A DNA stretch of 64,000 bases from positions 12,506,501-12,570,500 of the forward strand of contig JAKCOZ010000021.1 of NCBI GenBank assembly GCA_022605955.1, read 5' to 3'. Source of the DNA: Rallus limicola. Taxonomy: Eukaryota > Chordata > Aves > Gruiformes > Rallidae. Numbering within the stretch: position 1 is the first letter of the stretch; every line of letters starts with the position of its first letter. Shown here piece after piece: positions 38,224 to 48,530 of the stretch. A program made the translations under genes and the position numbers. The notes beneath the pieces are model-generated. The model was not told where the DNA came from and searched no databases. It saw only the letters and a program-made list of their open reading frames with translations.

Positions 38224-41200
38224 TTACAAGTTCAGCCAGGTGATGACAAGGGGGATGCCAAGGACAGAGATGTTGGGAACGTGGATCCAGGCAAAGTTTT
38301 GGGCTGTGCTGGGGCTGCAGAGGTCAAACAAACTGCCTTGAAACTTGATTTTTTGAGACTCCCTCCTCAGCATGTCCCAGATGGCTGCTGCTTCCTTCTG
38401 GCAATCCCAGAGCGCTGTCAGGGCGCATGAGTGAAACTCATCCCAGTACCTGCAGCCAGGGAGACACACCACCATCAGTCCCTTGGCACAGCATGAAGGA
38501 GCTGGGCAGCCCCTTGCTGCCCAGAGCCTGCCCTTCAAGCCTCAGCCACCTTCATGTTGTCCATGAGTTCCCTCTACCAGCCATCCTCTCCATTGTCTCT
38601 CCGAGGTTCTAAACATCAAAACACACTGAAATTATTCCAGACTCTTTTTTTTCACTCTTTTTTTTTTTTTTCCCCTCCACCCACCCTTCTCTGAAAGTCA
38701 ATAAAACCCATTATTTTCCAACAACAAATGTTTCCCTTTGGCACCAACCACCCTGAGTATCTCCAACAGGCTGTGAACAAAGGCTGAGCGTGCTTCACTC
38801 GGCGCGTTCCCCGAGCTGAGTCAAGGGCGAAGCAGGAGCACAAAGCAGGGAGGACAGCATCTCCCACAGACAGCCAGGGCTTTAGAGCTCAGGTGTGGGC
38901 AGGGAAGGGGGGGAGGGGGGGGGGAGAGGAGTTTTTCACCATGTTCTCAGCAGACACATCTCTGTTTGTCTGCTGGGTATCACCACCCTGCACGAGTAGA
39001 AGCTGTTTCACTGGAAAGAGGATCTTGGGAGCACCAAGGGAAAAAAACCAAGATGTTCAGAGGAAACCTGTGGTGCTGCAGTAACCAGGAGCTGCTTGCT
39101 GAAAGCCTCTTGGCTGCCTCCCCTGGGGATTGTAATTTGGTTCCCCTCCCCAAATCCAGAGCTAGAAGCAGGCAGGGAAAAAAAACCCCAGCAGAAGCAG
39201 AGCTGAGAAGCGCAGCCCCTACAAAGACTCTTCCAGGCAGGGTGCAGTGGGCACCATCCCACTGGTCCAGTACCACATGGAACAACCCCATGCTGCATTT
39301 AACCAGAGCAGTGTCCAGCCTGCCAAAGCTTATCCCATCCCTGAGCTGCTTCCTTACCTCTGGCAAGCAGCACAGTGGCTCTCAGAAGCCATTTCCTACA
39401 AGCTCTCTCCCACAAACATCAAGCTGAGCAGTGAGGAGTGAGCACCAGCTGTCTGGGACCAGGACAGCAGGTACCATACTGGGCCACCCAATACAGACAG
39501 GAGAAGAATGAGTGTCCCTGCTTGATTTTTTTTGACTGCTACATCAGAGCCCCCAAAGGCTGCTGTAGGTGCTGCAATGGGGAGAGCACCCACAGCCTAG
39601 CAGGTAGCTGCAGTGCCCTGGCACATCCCTAAGTCCCAACACAGCTGATATCACAGGAGGTCTCTGTTTTGTAGGGACAGACCCACAAGATAGAAGAGCA
39701 GGAGCCCAAAAGTCTCAGCAAATGCCATGGGCCACCTCCTCTGGAAGTGGCTCCTCTCCAAAACAAACACTTCCTCAAGGGATAGATAAGGCTCCCTGCC
39801 ACACTTGCCACTAACCTTCCCCCATGGCTTTTTTTTCAGAGGGAGGGCTTGGGGGTTTTTTACCTGAAAAGAGCTTCACAACAGCACTTGGTGTTGCAGC
39901 TTTTCTGGAGCAGTACATCCCAGCATCCAACTCCAGTACAAGGCAGGAACCAGCACCAGCCATCTCCCTGGCCTCTGCCAGCCCACATACCCAGTGCCAC
40001 ACCCCCCCAGGTACCCTCCTGCCCCCAGCCCACATACCCAGTGCCACACACCCCCAGGTACCCTCCTGCCCTCCCCTCTGCCTTAGTTTTGCCATCCCAT
40101 GTGAGCTGGGCTCCACCTCCAAGCTGGGGATGACCTGGAGGACAAGAGCATTTACTCTGCCCTCTTCCTCACTCCATCAAACACCAGGCACACGTTCCCT
40201 GGGAAGGGGACACAGCCCAACAGAGCAGGGACCCTGCACAGGGGATTGTGTCCAAGTGCCCTGTGCTGGAGACACCACCTTGTGTGGACACACAGAGCCC
40301 AGTGCCCCGCTGGCTCTCCCACCAGGCCTTACGTCAGAACACCAGCTGGGAGAGAGTTCATTAAACAGAGTCACTCTGCCAGAATAAATGGCCCCAGATA
40401 ATGAGAAGAGCTGGTGCCAGCCCAGGTACCTCCTGTGCTCAGGCCTGAGCGGCAGAAGGCAGCTCTGCCAGGCGAGGGTTAAACCGGCCTGTGCCTTCAG
40501 GCAAAGGATGGCTGGGGAAGGCAGAGGAGGATGACAGCTCCTGCCTGGTTCTGCTTTCAGCCACAGTGGCAATTCCCAGTGTTTCACCCTTCACAGCCTC
40601 CCTCTGCTCAGCCAAGCAGGCTGCTGTCAGGAGAATTGCCCAGGCCAGCGCTGTGCACACAGGCCCCATACCAGCTCCGTGTCCATCCTTCACCTGTGGT
40701 GCCAGAGGGAACCATGGCACCAAGAAAGGAGACAGCACTGGAGATGGCTAAGGGTTAAAGACCAATAATTCAGAAATATTTTCCTGCACAAAGCTGTGAC
40801 TTCATAACTTTTTTCCTGAAGCCATAGCAAACCCAGCGAGCTGTGCACCAGGACCAGCAGGAGAAGCTGGTGTGTCCCAGGAGCTGCAGATCCCCAGCCC
40901 AGCTGGCTGGAAAGATCACAGGACCTGTCCTGTGATGGTCAGTGCCCCAGAGCCTGTAAAAAAGAAATAAATCTAATTTTAAGTCCAAAACCCTGCATAT
41001 TACAGCCCAAAGCAGAACAGGACCTGTTTCAACCCAGCCTTCAGCCACAGCCCAGATAGGACTTTGATCCTGAGCCAGGCTGTCCCATAGGTCACAGCCC
41101 AACACCCATCAGCATGGCTGCTAGCAGGGCAACACATGGACTGAAGTATATCTTCAGAAATGGGGGGCATTGACTTTTCCATTCCCCTTGAGTGAAAGGA

Positions 41201-42388
41201 GCTTTGCTGAAGAGTTTTCCACCTCTGGCTGCAGTCCAAGGTTGTTCTTTGGGCTGGGTACCCTCTGCTTGCCTCAGCAGCAGCACCAGTTCCTTGCCCT
41301 GCCTTGCTGGCTCTCATGATGAGAGGCTGTGAGAGCTGGCTCTGTTTGTCCAGAGAAGAGAAGGCTGAGGTGGGATCTGATAAATGCTTCCTAACACCTA
41401 CAGGGTGTGTGTGTCAAGAGGATGGTGCCAGACTCCTTCCAGTGGTGCCCAGAGACAGGACAAGGGACAAGCTGGAACACAGGAAGGTCCATCTCAAGAT
41501 GAGGACAAACTCCTTCATGGCAAGAGGGACAGAGCACTGGGACAGGCTGCCCAGAGAGGCTGTGGAATCTCCTCTAGAGAGAGTCACAACCCTCCCTGGA
41601 CAGGACTCTGTGCCACCCGCTCTGGGGGGGGAGGGGGGCTGCTGCTTTGGCCAGGGGCTGGACTGGATGGGACATGCAAGGGGGGCCCGTGCCGGGGCCG
41701 TACTTACCCACAGACTCGGTGCAAGCCCTGCAGCTCGATGCCATCCGCCTCCTCGTACGTGGCCATGTTCTCCCCCAGCTTGAGGACGCAGTCCGAGAAG
41801 CCTCGGTAAACGCTGGCGCAGGTGGTTCCCGAGGCCAGCAGCCCAGCCAGGTGCCCTGCCAGGTGCCAAGGGGTGGGTGTCAGCACCCATACCTCTGGGG
41901 ACGGACCCCACCTCCCTCCTGAACCGCTCTGGGCACCCCCTGAGCACCCAGGCACAGCCAGCACCCCCCCCCCGCTCCAGCAGGACACCCCCACACACAC
42001 ACGCTGTCCCTCGCCCAGCCCTGCCCGTGCGTGCAGAGAGCCCGGAACAGCCGCTCCGCCGGGACCCGCGGCCGACACGGGGGCACACGGGGCACCCCCA
42101 CTCCCAGCCTGGCCCGGCTGCACCCGGCACCGGCCCCCATTGCCCCAGGCCAGGCGCGGGGGGCACCGCCAGCTTCGCCCCCGCAGCCAGCGCTCACTGA
42201 GGAGGGACGCGCAGCACCGACCCGGGGAGGAGGGACGGGACCCCACAGCATCCCCCGTGCCGCGGGACTCCAGGGCACCCCAAACCCCCGCCCGGGCACC
42301 CAAACTCTCGCCCGGGCACCCCCATGGCTCCCCCGGCAGCCTTACCCAGGGCGACGAGCAGCACGGCCGCGCCCCGACCCTGCCCCAT
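38224..42388 (-). CDS. Neuritin-family GPI-anchored protein
   Basis: Three coding exons on the minus strand: 42388-42346, 41855-41708 and 38449-38224 (417 bases, 138 residues; NRN1 has 142). Introns are in phases 1 and 2 with GT/AG ends. Residues 1-24 form a signal peptide (MGQGRGAAVLLVALG start). The mature part carries the neuritin core: Cys27, CVLKLG at 37-42, VCGYWDEFHSC at 62-72, Cys80 and GSLFDLC at 102-108, giving the six cysteines typical of the family. A hydrophobic tail (about 117-136) after small residues Ser109-Ala113 fits GPI attachment. It resembles NRN1 (GFSDC, GSLF-LC) more than NRN1L. Neuritins (CPG15) are extracellular GPI-linked proteins promoting neurite growth and synapse stability; a role here is inferred. 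The gene lies between SYS1 and DBNDD2, where I know of no neuritin in mammals. Orthology is unsettled, so no symbol is given. Confidence 0.93.
39978..40071. repeat. Tandem duplication of a 47-bp unit
   Basis: Two near-identical copies of a unit starting CCAGCCCACATACCCAGTGC begin at 39978 and 40025. They differ only around a C-rich stretch. The repeat lies in intron 2 of the neuritin-like gene. Confidence 0.9.
41305..41680 (+). mobile_element. CR1 LINE fragment beside a splice donor
   Basis: Diverged CR1 in forward orientation: CAGAGAAGAGAAGGCTGAGG, then GACAAGGGACAAGCTGGAAC, then TGGGACAGGCTGCCCAGAG and CTGCTTTGGCCAGGGGCTGG. The octamer tail is missing. Its right end is only about 30 bp from the end of exon 2 of the neuritin-like gene (41708, minus strand). 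Confidence 0.85.
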
Positions 42389-42565
42389 CCCGCCGCCGGC
42401 TCCGGCCGGGCTCGGGCTCCGGCCCCGCTGCTGCCGGTACCCGATGCCGGTAGCGCTCCCCGCCCGCCTACACGGGGAGCGCGCCCAGCCCCAGCCGCCG
42501 CTAATGAGCGGCTTCGGCCGCTGCTAATTAACGAGGGGGCTGGGCCGTGGCTAATGAGCGCCGGG
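41875..42565 (-). promoter_or_regulatory. CpG island and promoter of the neuritin-like gene
   Basis: CG-dense sequence covers exon 1 and about 180 bp upstream of its ATG. Three TAAT-containing sites lie upstream: CTAATGAGCG at 42501-42510 and again at 42551-42560, and CTAATTAACGAG at 42523-42534. Such sites are bound by homeodomain proteins. Promoter position is inferred from the island and the start codon; no TATA box was seen. Confidence 0.6.
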
Positions 42566-43969
42566 GGGCAGCCCCATGCCCGCACCACGCATCCCCGGCC
42601 CCATCGCGCCCCGCGGCTCCCTGGGTCCCGCACCCCTGCCCTCCCCAGCATCGTACCCCCTCAGCACCCTCTGCCAGCACTCGCAGCTCCCCACAGCCGC
42701 GGACCCTGCACCCACGGCACCCCTGCACCAGCACCCTCTCCCCAGAGCCCCCACACACAGCCTCACACCCCCCCGCCCCCGCCCCCCAGACTGTGCTGCC
42801 CGTGTCACCCCCCACTGAGGGGTCACTTGGGAAGGGCAAGGGTTGCTTTATTTTGGATTTCCACCCCTGGCATCACTCATGGGAGCCTGCAATGCTCCGG
42901 AGTTTGGGGCTGGGAACAGGCCAGCTGGTCCCCCCTCTGAAAGTGGGACCCTCCCTGTGCTCAGGGACCCCCTGCCCCTGGGGAGGCTGTCCCAGCATTC
43001 CCAGCATTCCCAGCCACCTCCAGCCCCAGCAGCCGAGAGCAACCAGACATCAAAACTCTGTGACTTCTGTGTAGCTGGGGATGGCACAGAGCCCTGAATG
43101 GCTTCCAGCTCCACGGGGAACTTTGGAGAACCTTTGCTACCCCTCAAGACCAATGAAACACTGAATTTAACATGAGAGGAAGGAACCCTGCATCGGGCAG
43201 AGTCCTGCCCCCACCGGCAGCTCTTCCCGGAGGCTGCAGAGATGCCTCACGAGCAGCTCCCTTAGATCCAGAGCTGACAGAGCTGGAGGCTCAGCTGAGA
43301 GTGGGCTTCCCCTGCCTGAGCCCAGCACCCAGCCCTGCAGCCCTGGGGGGAGGGAGGCAGCTTTGAGCACTCCTCTGCACCCAGGGAAGGGGGCAGGGGC
43401 AGCCCGGACCCCAGTGTGGGCAAAGGGGATTTGGCAGCCTGGCATCCCCTCCCCACCACCTCATCTTGAGGGGCAGATGGTGGCACAGTAGGTCCCAGCT
43501 GTAGAAGGGCTGGGACACAGGGCCAGTTCCATGGGTTGAGAACTGGCTCCTTTGCTCTTGCACTGTCCCTCGAGCAGCCTGCAGCCCACCTGAGCACTGC
43601 CCACATCCTCCAGCATGGATACAGACAGCCACAGGGGGGGATTCATCCCTGCCTGGCCTCTGGGTGCCGGTGGCAGTAGGACATGGCATCGCTGCCACCC
43701 GCTCTGGCTGGGCACAGACCAGGCCAGGACCTGTGCCCAGGGTGCACAGAGGAGAGGATGCCCCGTGCTGCCATCAGCACATGCTGGGGACTCCCGGCCT
43801 TAAATGTGAGCTAAAAAAGCTCGGGATGGTTCAGCTCAGACAAGGCTTTGTGCATGTGCACACACACTCTGCAGGCAGCCACAGCCGCAGCCTTCTGGCC
43901 CCACCTCCCTCCCCACCTCCCCCAGTTGCCTCTCGCCCTGCGGTGCAGCCACAGGGATTCACACCTGCA

Positions 43970-44069
43970 GCCCATGGCTCTTAGGAAGGGCCAGCCCCAT
44001 GGCTCTTAGGAAGGGCCAGCCCCATGGCTCTTAGGAAGGACCAGCCCCATGGCTCTTAGGAAGGGCCAG
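43970..44069. repeat. Minisatellite, 25-bp unit, four copies
   Basis: Four head-to-tail copies of a unit reading CCCCATGGCTCTTAGGAAGG plus GCCAG. The first copy lacks one C and the third has one G-to-A change. High identity suggests recent growth. Confidence 0.95.
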
Positions 44070-45308
44070 CGAGGGCACATTGGCTGCAGAGGTGGATGGA
44101 GATATGTGCTGCTTCCCTGGGGACCCAACCACCCTGCTCCCATCCTCAGGGTCCCCAGGGAAGGGGAGTGAAGGGTGCTCTTGACAGCAAGAGGAGGAGA
44201 ACCTGGCTGGCCCTGGGGCAGGGCTCACAGACTGGTGAGCAGCAGTGAAGCAGATGTGAGTGCTTGTCCCTGCCTTGCAAGGTGGGTCAGCTCCTCCTCT
44301 TCTCCATGATGCTTCTGGCCCTGGGGGTCTCTCATAGCCCCGTCTTGTCCTCAATACAGTGCCAGGCATCTCCTGGTGCTTTCTAGCTGAGGCTGTAGGA
44401 TGTCTCCTGGGTGCTTGCTGCCAGTCACGCTTCCCCCCAGTGTAACCACCTGTCCTGTGTCTCTGTCTGGGTGTGACTCCCCACCACTGTGCCCTGCTTG
44501 CTGTGCTGAGATGCCTGTGAGCAGCACATCACCAGGTCAGGGAAGGTTGTCTTCACCCAGTAGTGTTTAACCAAAAAACAGAGACACAGCCTGCACCTTA
44601 AATGTCAGGAGCTGCGGGAGGTGGTTGTGGCTCTGCTCCTCACCCCATGGGGGAGCAGGACCTGGGGGGTCTTAGGACCTCAGTCTGCCAGGATGAGCCA
44701 CATTGGGATGCCCAGCGCTTGCACAGCACCAGTTCTACAGCTGATATCCCAAGGCCACCCTCTGTCCCACCAGATCTCCATGTGGCACTGCCAGTGGGTT
44801 CACTCTTCTAGGGCTGCAGCCTCCCAGATCCCATGTCCCCCATCACCTTTGCACCCAGACCCTTTTCCCAGCCTGTGAGCTCGGGTTTCCCAGGGCAGGG
44901 GTCTGCAGCATGCACCTGGGCAGGCTCCCCCCTCTCCTCTCCTGTCCCTGCCCCAGTCCACAGGGGACATCTCCTTGCTCTGCCCAGGTGTTGGCCAAGG
45001 TGCCCAGGTGTTGGCTCTGGGAATCTCCTTTTTCACTGGGGGCCAGGTGTCCTGCTGCCCACACACGACCTCCCAGCTCCACTGGCTCCGGTGCCAGCAG
45101 CTGGGTATCAGGGACGTGTGGAGCCTGGGCACGTGGGGACATCACACCCCCAGGGCTCTGCAGAACCCTCACCCAGCTCAGCGCAGAGACCACTAACCCC
45201 AGGACTGGGCTTCCCTCCAATAGAGCAGGACACAGCCAAGGGCCTGATCAGATGGTGTCATGGAGCGGTGGTGTGGATCCTAGTCAGGTAGCACCTCAGT
45301 GCAACCCT

Positions 45309-45364
45309 GCCCCTCCTGCCCCTCCTGCCCCTCCTGCCCCTCCTGCCCCTCCTGCCCCTCCTGC
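45309..45364. repeat. Minisatellite, 9-bp unit, about six copies
   Basis: Perfect tandem repeat of GCCCCTCCT. The 9-bp period yields an apparent Pro-Pro-Ala repeat in one frame, which is not evidence of a gene. Confidence 0.95.
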
Positions 45365-47829
45365 CTTGCCATCCCAGGCCCTGCAGAGCTGCTCGTTTCT
45401 CAGCAGCCACATTCCTTAGAGGGTGTTTTTTTGCTTTTCTGGCTCCTTACTGTCCCGGGCTAAAATCACCCCTTTTAAGGGAGCTGCAGCTGGCCAGTCA
45501 CTGGAGCTTCGCAGGCAAAGGCTGCTCCTTTGCCTCCTTTACTGGAAAGGAGCCTTGTCTTGTTTTTCTCTTGACTCCACGATGTACTGACTGAGTCAAG
45601 CTGCCGCTCACTCCCAGCCCCATCCACATAGAGAATAAGATCTATTTTCACCAGCAGCGAGTGATTCACCTGCCTGGCACTGCTTCACCTTTCCCCTGTA
45701 GCAGCTGGCTCCTCCCCAGCTCCATCCAGAGGCCTGCAGCTTCCCCCTCACCTCCCAAACCTCTAATAGATGGGATTAACCCGAGGGGAAAGGGCAGGAG
45801 GAACAAGTCCTGTTACATTGTCTCCCAATGATGATGGATGCACTTTGATGCTGGCTCCCCTGGGGACTTTTTGGCAGGAACTGAGCTCTGTGTCATGGAG
45901 AGGAAAAGAAGCATCATCCCTACTTGAGCTTGTGACCTGGATCTCCAGGGGACACCTCCCAAGGGCCTGGGAGTCTGTAGGTAGGGTGAGGACTGGTGAC
46001 GCTGGTGCCAGCAGCCTGTGCTGGTGGTAGTGAAGCAGGGATGCTCCAGCAGCCAAGGCAGACCCTGCAGGTATCCAGCAAGGCTTGTTCTTAGGGCTCC
46101 CTACCTATATCAGCTCTGTCACCTCTGTCACCTTTTGACCAGGGGCAGGCACGCCTGGCCACACGCAAAAATAAATGACAATAAATCCTTCTGTGGAGCT
46201 GGTTTGCCTTCACTGGCTTAATGGGAATAAAATGGGTGCCCTGCTGAGCAGCACGGCTTGTGCTGAAGAGCTGGGATGAGTCAGGCTCCGTGCTGATGAT
46301 ATCACTGCTTTTCCAACCCCCTCCCAGCAGGGCAGGACACGGAGGGGCTGCAGCAGCGGGGGCCTGGGTGTGTGTCACTCTGCGCCGGCTGCACCCACAC
46401 GTACTGTTCCCGCAGCAGGGTGTAGGGCTGCGTGAGCCCCAGGGAAGCTGGGGTGCTCTGGGGAACCCAGAGTGCACGGGAAGTCTCCACACCTCCCAGT
46501 AGTAACTGGTGCCAATCAACACAGACGGGTGACATAGCAGAGACCTGAGCTAATTCCCTGGCCCTGCCTCCTCGCCTCCTGGCTGGCAGGGCAGAACAGG
46601 GGGTCAGCAGGGATGGCAGCAACCAGCTGATGCTGCCTGGGGGCCATGCCAGGGCACAAGGAGCTGTGAGTGAGCCAGAGCCAGCAGGTACCCAGCAGGG
46701 ATTTGCCTCTGCGGCTCCTCAGAGATCATGAAACTCTGCTCCTGCTACAGCAAGCTGTGTGTGTTCCCCCACCCCTCTCTGCTTTCCAAGGCTGAGCCAC
46801 GGTGCTGGCACCCTATGCTCAGGTGGACACTGTCAGGAAGGACTGAGGGTGCTTTTTGGATAAGGATAAACATTCACGTGGGCAAAGCTCATCCCTAGGA
46901 ACTGCTGCCATGTGTGTGAGCTGAAGCCAGCAGCTATGGGCAAGTGCCCAAGGCACCAGGTCCCCAGCACAAAGATGGTTCTTGGCAGCAGGACCTCCCA
47001 GGAAACAGGGGGAGGACGGATGGGGGGACGGGACAGCAAAACAACAGCAGCCAAAACAGAGCTGGGACAGAAACAATACCCAGTTATCTTTAGTCATCCA
47101 GACAGTGAGACAAACACACTGAGAAGAGGGCAGGCGGGACACACCACAGACACTGGAAACTCCCTTTCAGACAGAGAAAAGGGCAGAGTGAGTGCCCCCC
47201 CCATCCCGGCTCAGCAGTGACCAGGCTGCGGGCAGAGCTGGCGCTGGGCACGGCGAGGCACTGACTCACCCTGCTGAGATACAGGAAGGAGGCGGGTGGC
47301 CAAGTCTGCTTCTTGGCCAAGGAGCAGCCCTGATGTGCAGGGCTGAACGTGGGAGAAAACATCCCAGAGAGGGATCTGCTGGAGGATGAGGGTCTCAGAA
47401 GGCCAGGGGCGAGCTGGGGAGGGAGCCCCTGGGTCATCTGCACAGTGGGCTGTGCCAGCCAACTTTCAACCTTCTCATTTAGAGAGGAAAAGCTTAAAAA
47501 AAGAAAAATCTTTAAAAAGAAAAAGCTTAGGAAAAGAAAGAGCAAGCTTAGAAAGAGACGGGTATCTGTGGTCCCTGCCTCCAGCCCTGCCACGGCTGGC
47601 AGAACTCCTGCTGGAGCTGGGCACCTGCAGCCAAGCTCAGCTCGGGGAGGGGGGTTGTGGATGTGAGGGGGAACCCTCTGCACGGACTCCTCCTTGGGGA
47701 CCAGGGACCCTGCGTGGGGAGTCTTTATGGGACCCAGAAACGCAGAGACCCTCCTTGAGGAGCGGGAACCGTGCACGGGGACCCTGCATGGGGGGCCAGG
47801 CACCATGCACGGTACAAGGACCCTCCCTG

Positions 47830-48530
47830 GGGACCGGACCCCCCAACCTCCCACTCCCCCCTCGCGCCCCATCCATGCCGCAGGACCCCCGCAGCCCTCC
47901 CCGGCACCCCCCGCCCTCCTCCCCCCCCAGCAGCAGCCGGTACCCCGCAGGGCAGCAGCCGGTAGGCGCCGCCGCGATGCCGCGGAGCCGGGCGCGCTGG
48001 CACCGCCCCGCGCAGCGCCGAGCACCGCCCCGCAGCGCGCAGCATGGGCGAGCGGCCGGCGGCGGGAGGGGGGGCGGCCGCCCCGAGCTGAACCCAGCAG
48101 CCCCGGCCCGCTCCGACCCCATCTCACCCGGTCGCAGCAGCAGCAGCAGCCGCCGCCCGCCGCATGTCGGGGCCCGGGGCGCAGAGCCGCAGCCGGCGGC
48201 TGCCCAGTAAGTACCGGCCGCGGGGTGCGCTTGGCGGGAGGGGAGCGGGGCTCCGCAGCGGGCAGAGCTCGGGCTGCCCACGTCCCCTCGCATCCACCCC
48301 GCGACACCCACCCGATCCTCCCCCCCTCTCCCCTCTCCTGCCCTTCCACCTCCGGAGCCCCCTGCTCTCCCCGCACCAACCTGCTGCGCCGGCACCGCTC
48401 CCCGGGCTGCTCTGGGCAGGGGCTGCCCGGGAAGCTCCGTGCCTGGGATAGGGATGCTGCGGGAGGGGGAGGAAGAAGGGGGGGGAAGGAGGGGGGGGCA
48501 CCTGCTTGGGAAGCGGCTGAGCTCGGGAAC
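47830..48530 (+). promoter_or_regulatory. DBNDD2: CpG island and DBNDD2 upstream promoter
   Basis: A CG-dense block surrounds DBNDD2 exon 1. A CAG repeat lies about 10-30 bp before the ATG at 48164. No TATA box is visible. It would drive the longer protein form. Confidence 0.65.

Larger units (their letters stand above)
38450..42345 (-). other. Introns of the neuritin-like gene
   Basis: Intron 1 (41856-42345) is CG-rich and part of the promoter island. Intron 2 (38450-41707) is 3.3 kb and contains poly(T) and poly(G) runs (about 38642-38672 and 38908-38922), a 47-bp direct duplication (39978-40071) and a CR1 fragment (41305-41680) lying just inside its donor end. Confidence 0.85.
42566..47829. 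other. Gene-free interval between divergent genes
   Basis: The neuritin-like gene (minus) and DBNDD2 (plus) are transcribed away from this interval. It contains two minisatellites (43970-44069 and 45309-45364) and an A-rich stretch (about 47490-47550). In human a primate or mammalian gene, TP53TG5, lies in this neighbourhood; I found nothing that resembles a coding gene here. Open frames are short and unsupported. Confidence 0.5.

Noticed and set aside
41704..42651. 315-codon minus-strand open frame ending in the neuritin exon 2 peptide
   Set aside because: The exon 2 part is real, but the upstream part is CpG-island sequence. A signal peptide in exon 1 (42388-42346), joined in phase through a proper intron, gives the expected neuritin N-terminus.
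44602..45419. Possible WAP (WFDC) or other cysteine-rich exon in the neuritin-DBNDD2 gap
   Set aside because: The cysteines do not follow the eight-cysteine WAP spacing, and part of the frame is the 9-bp minisatellite.
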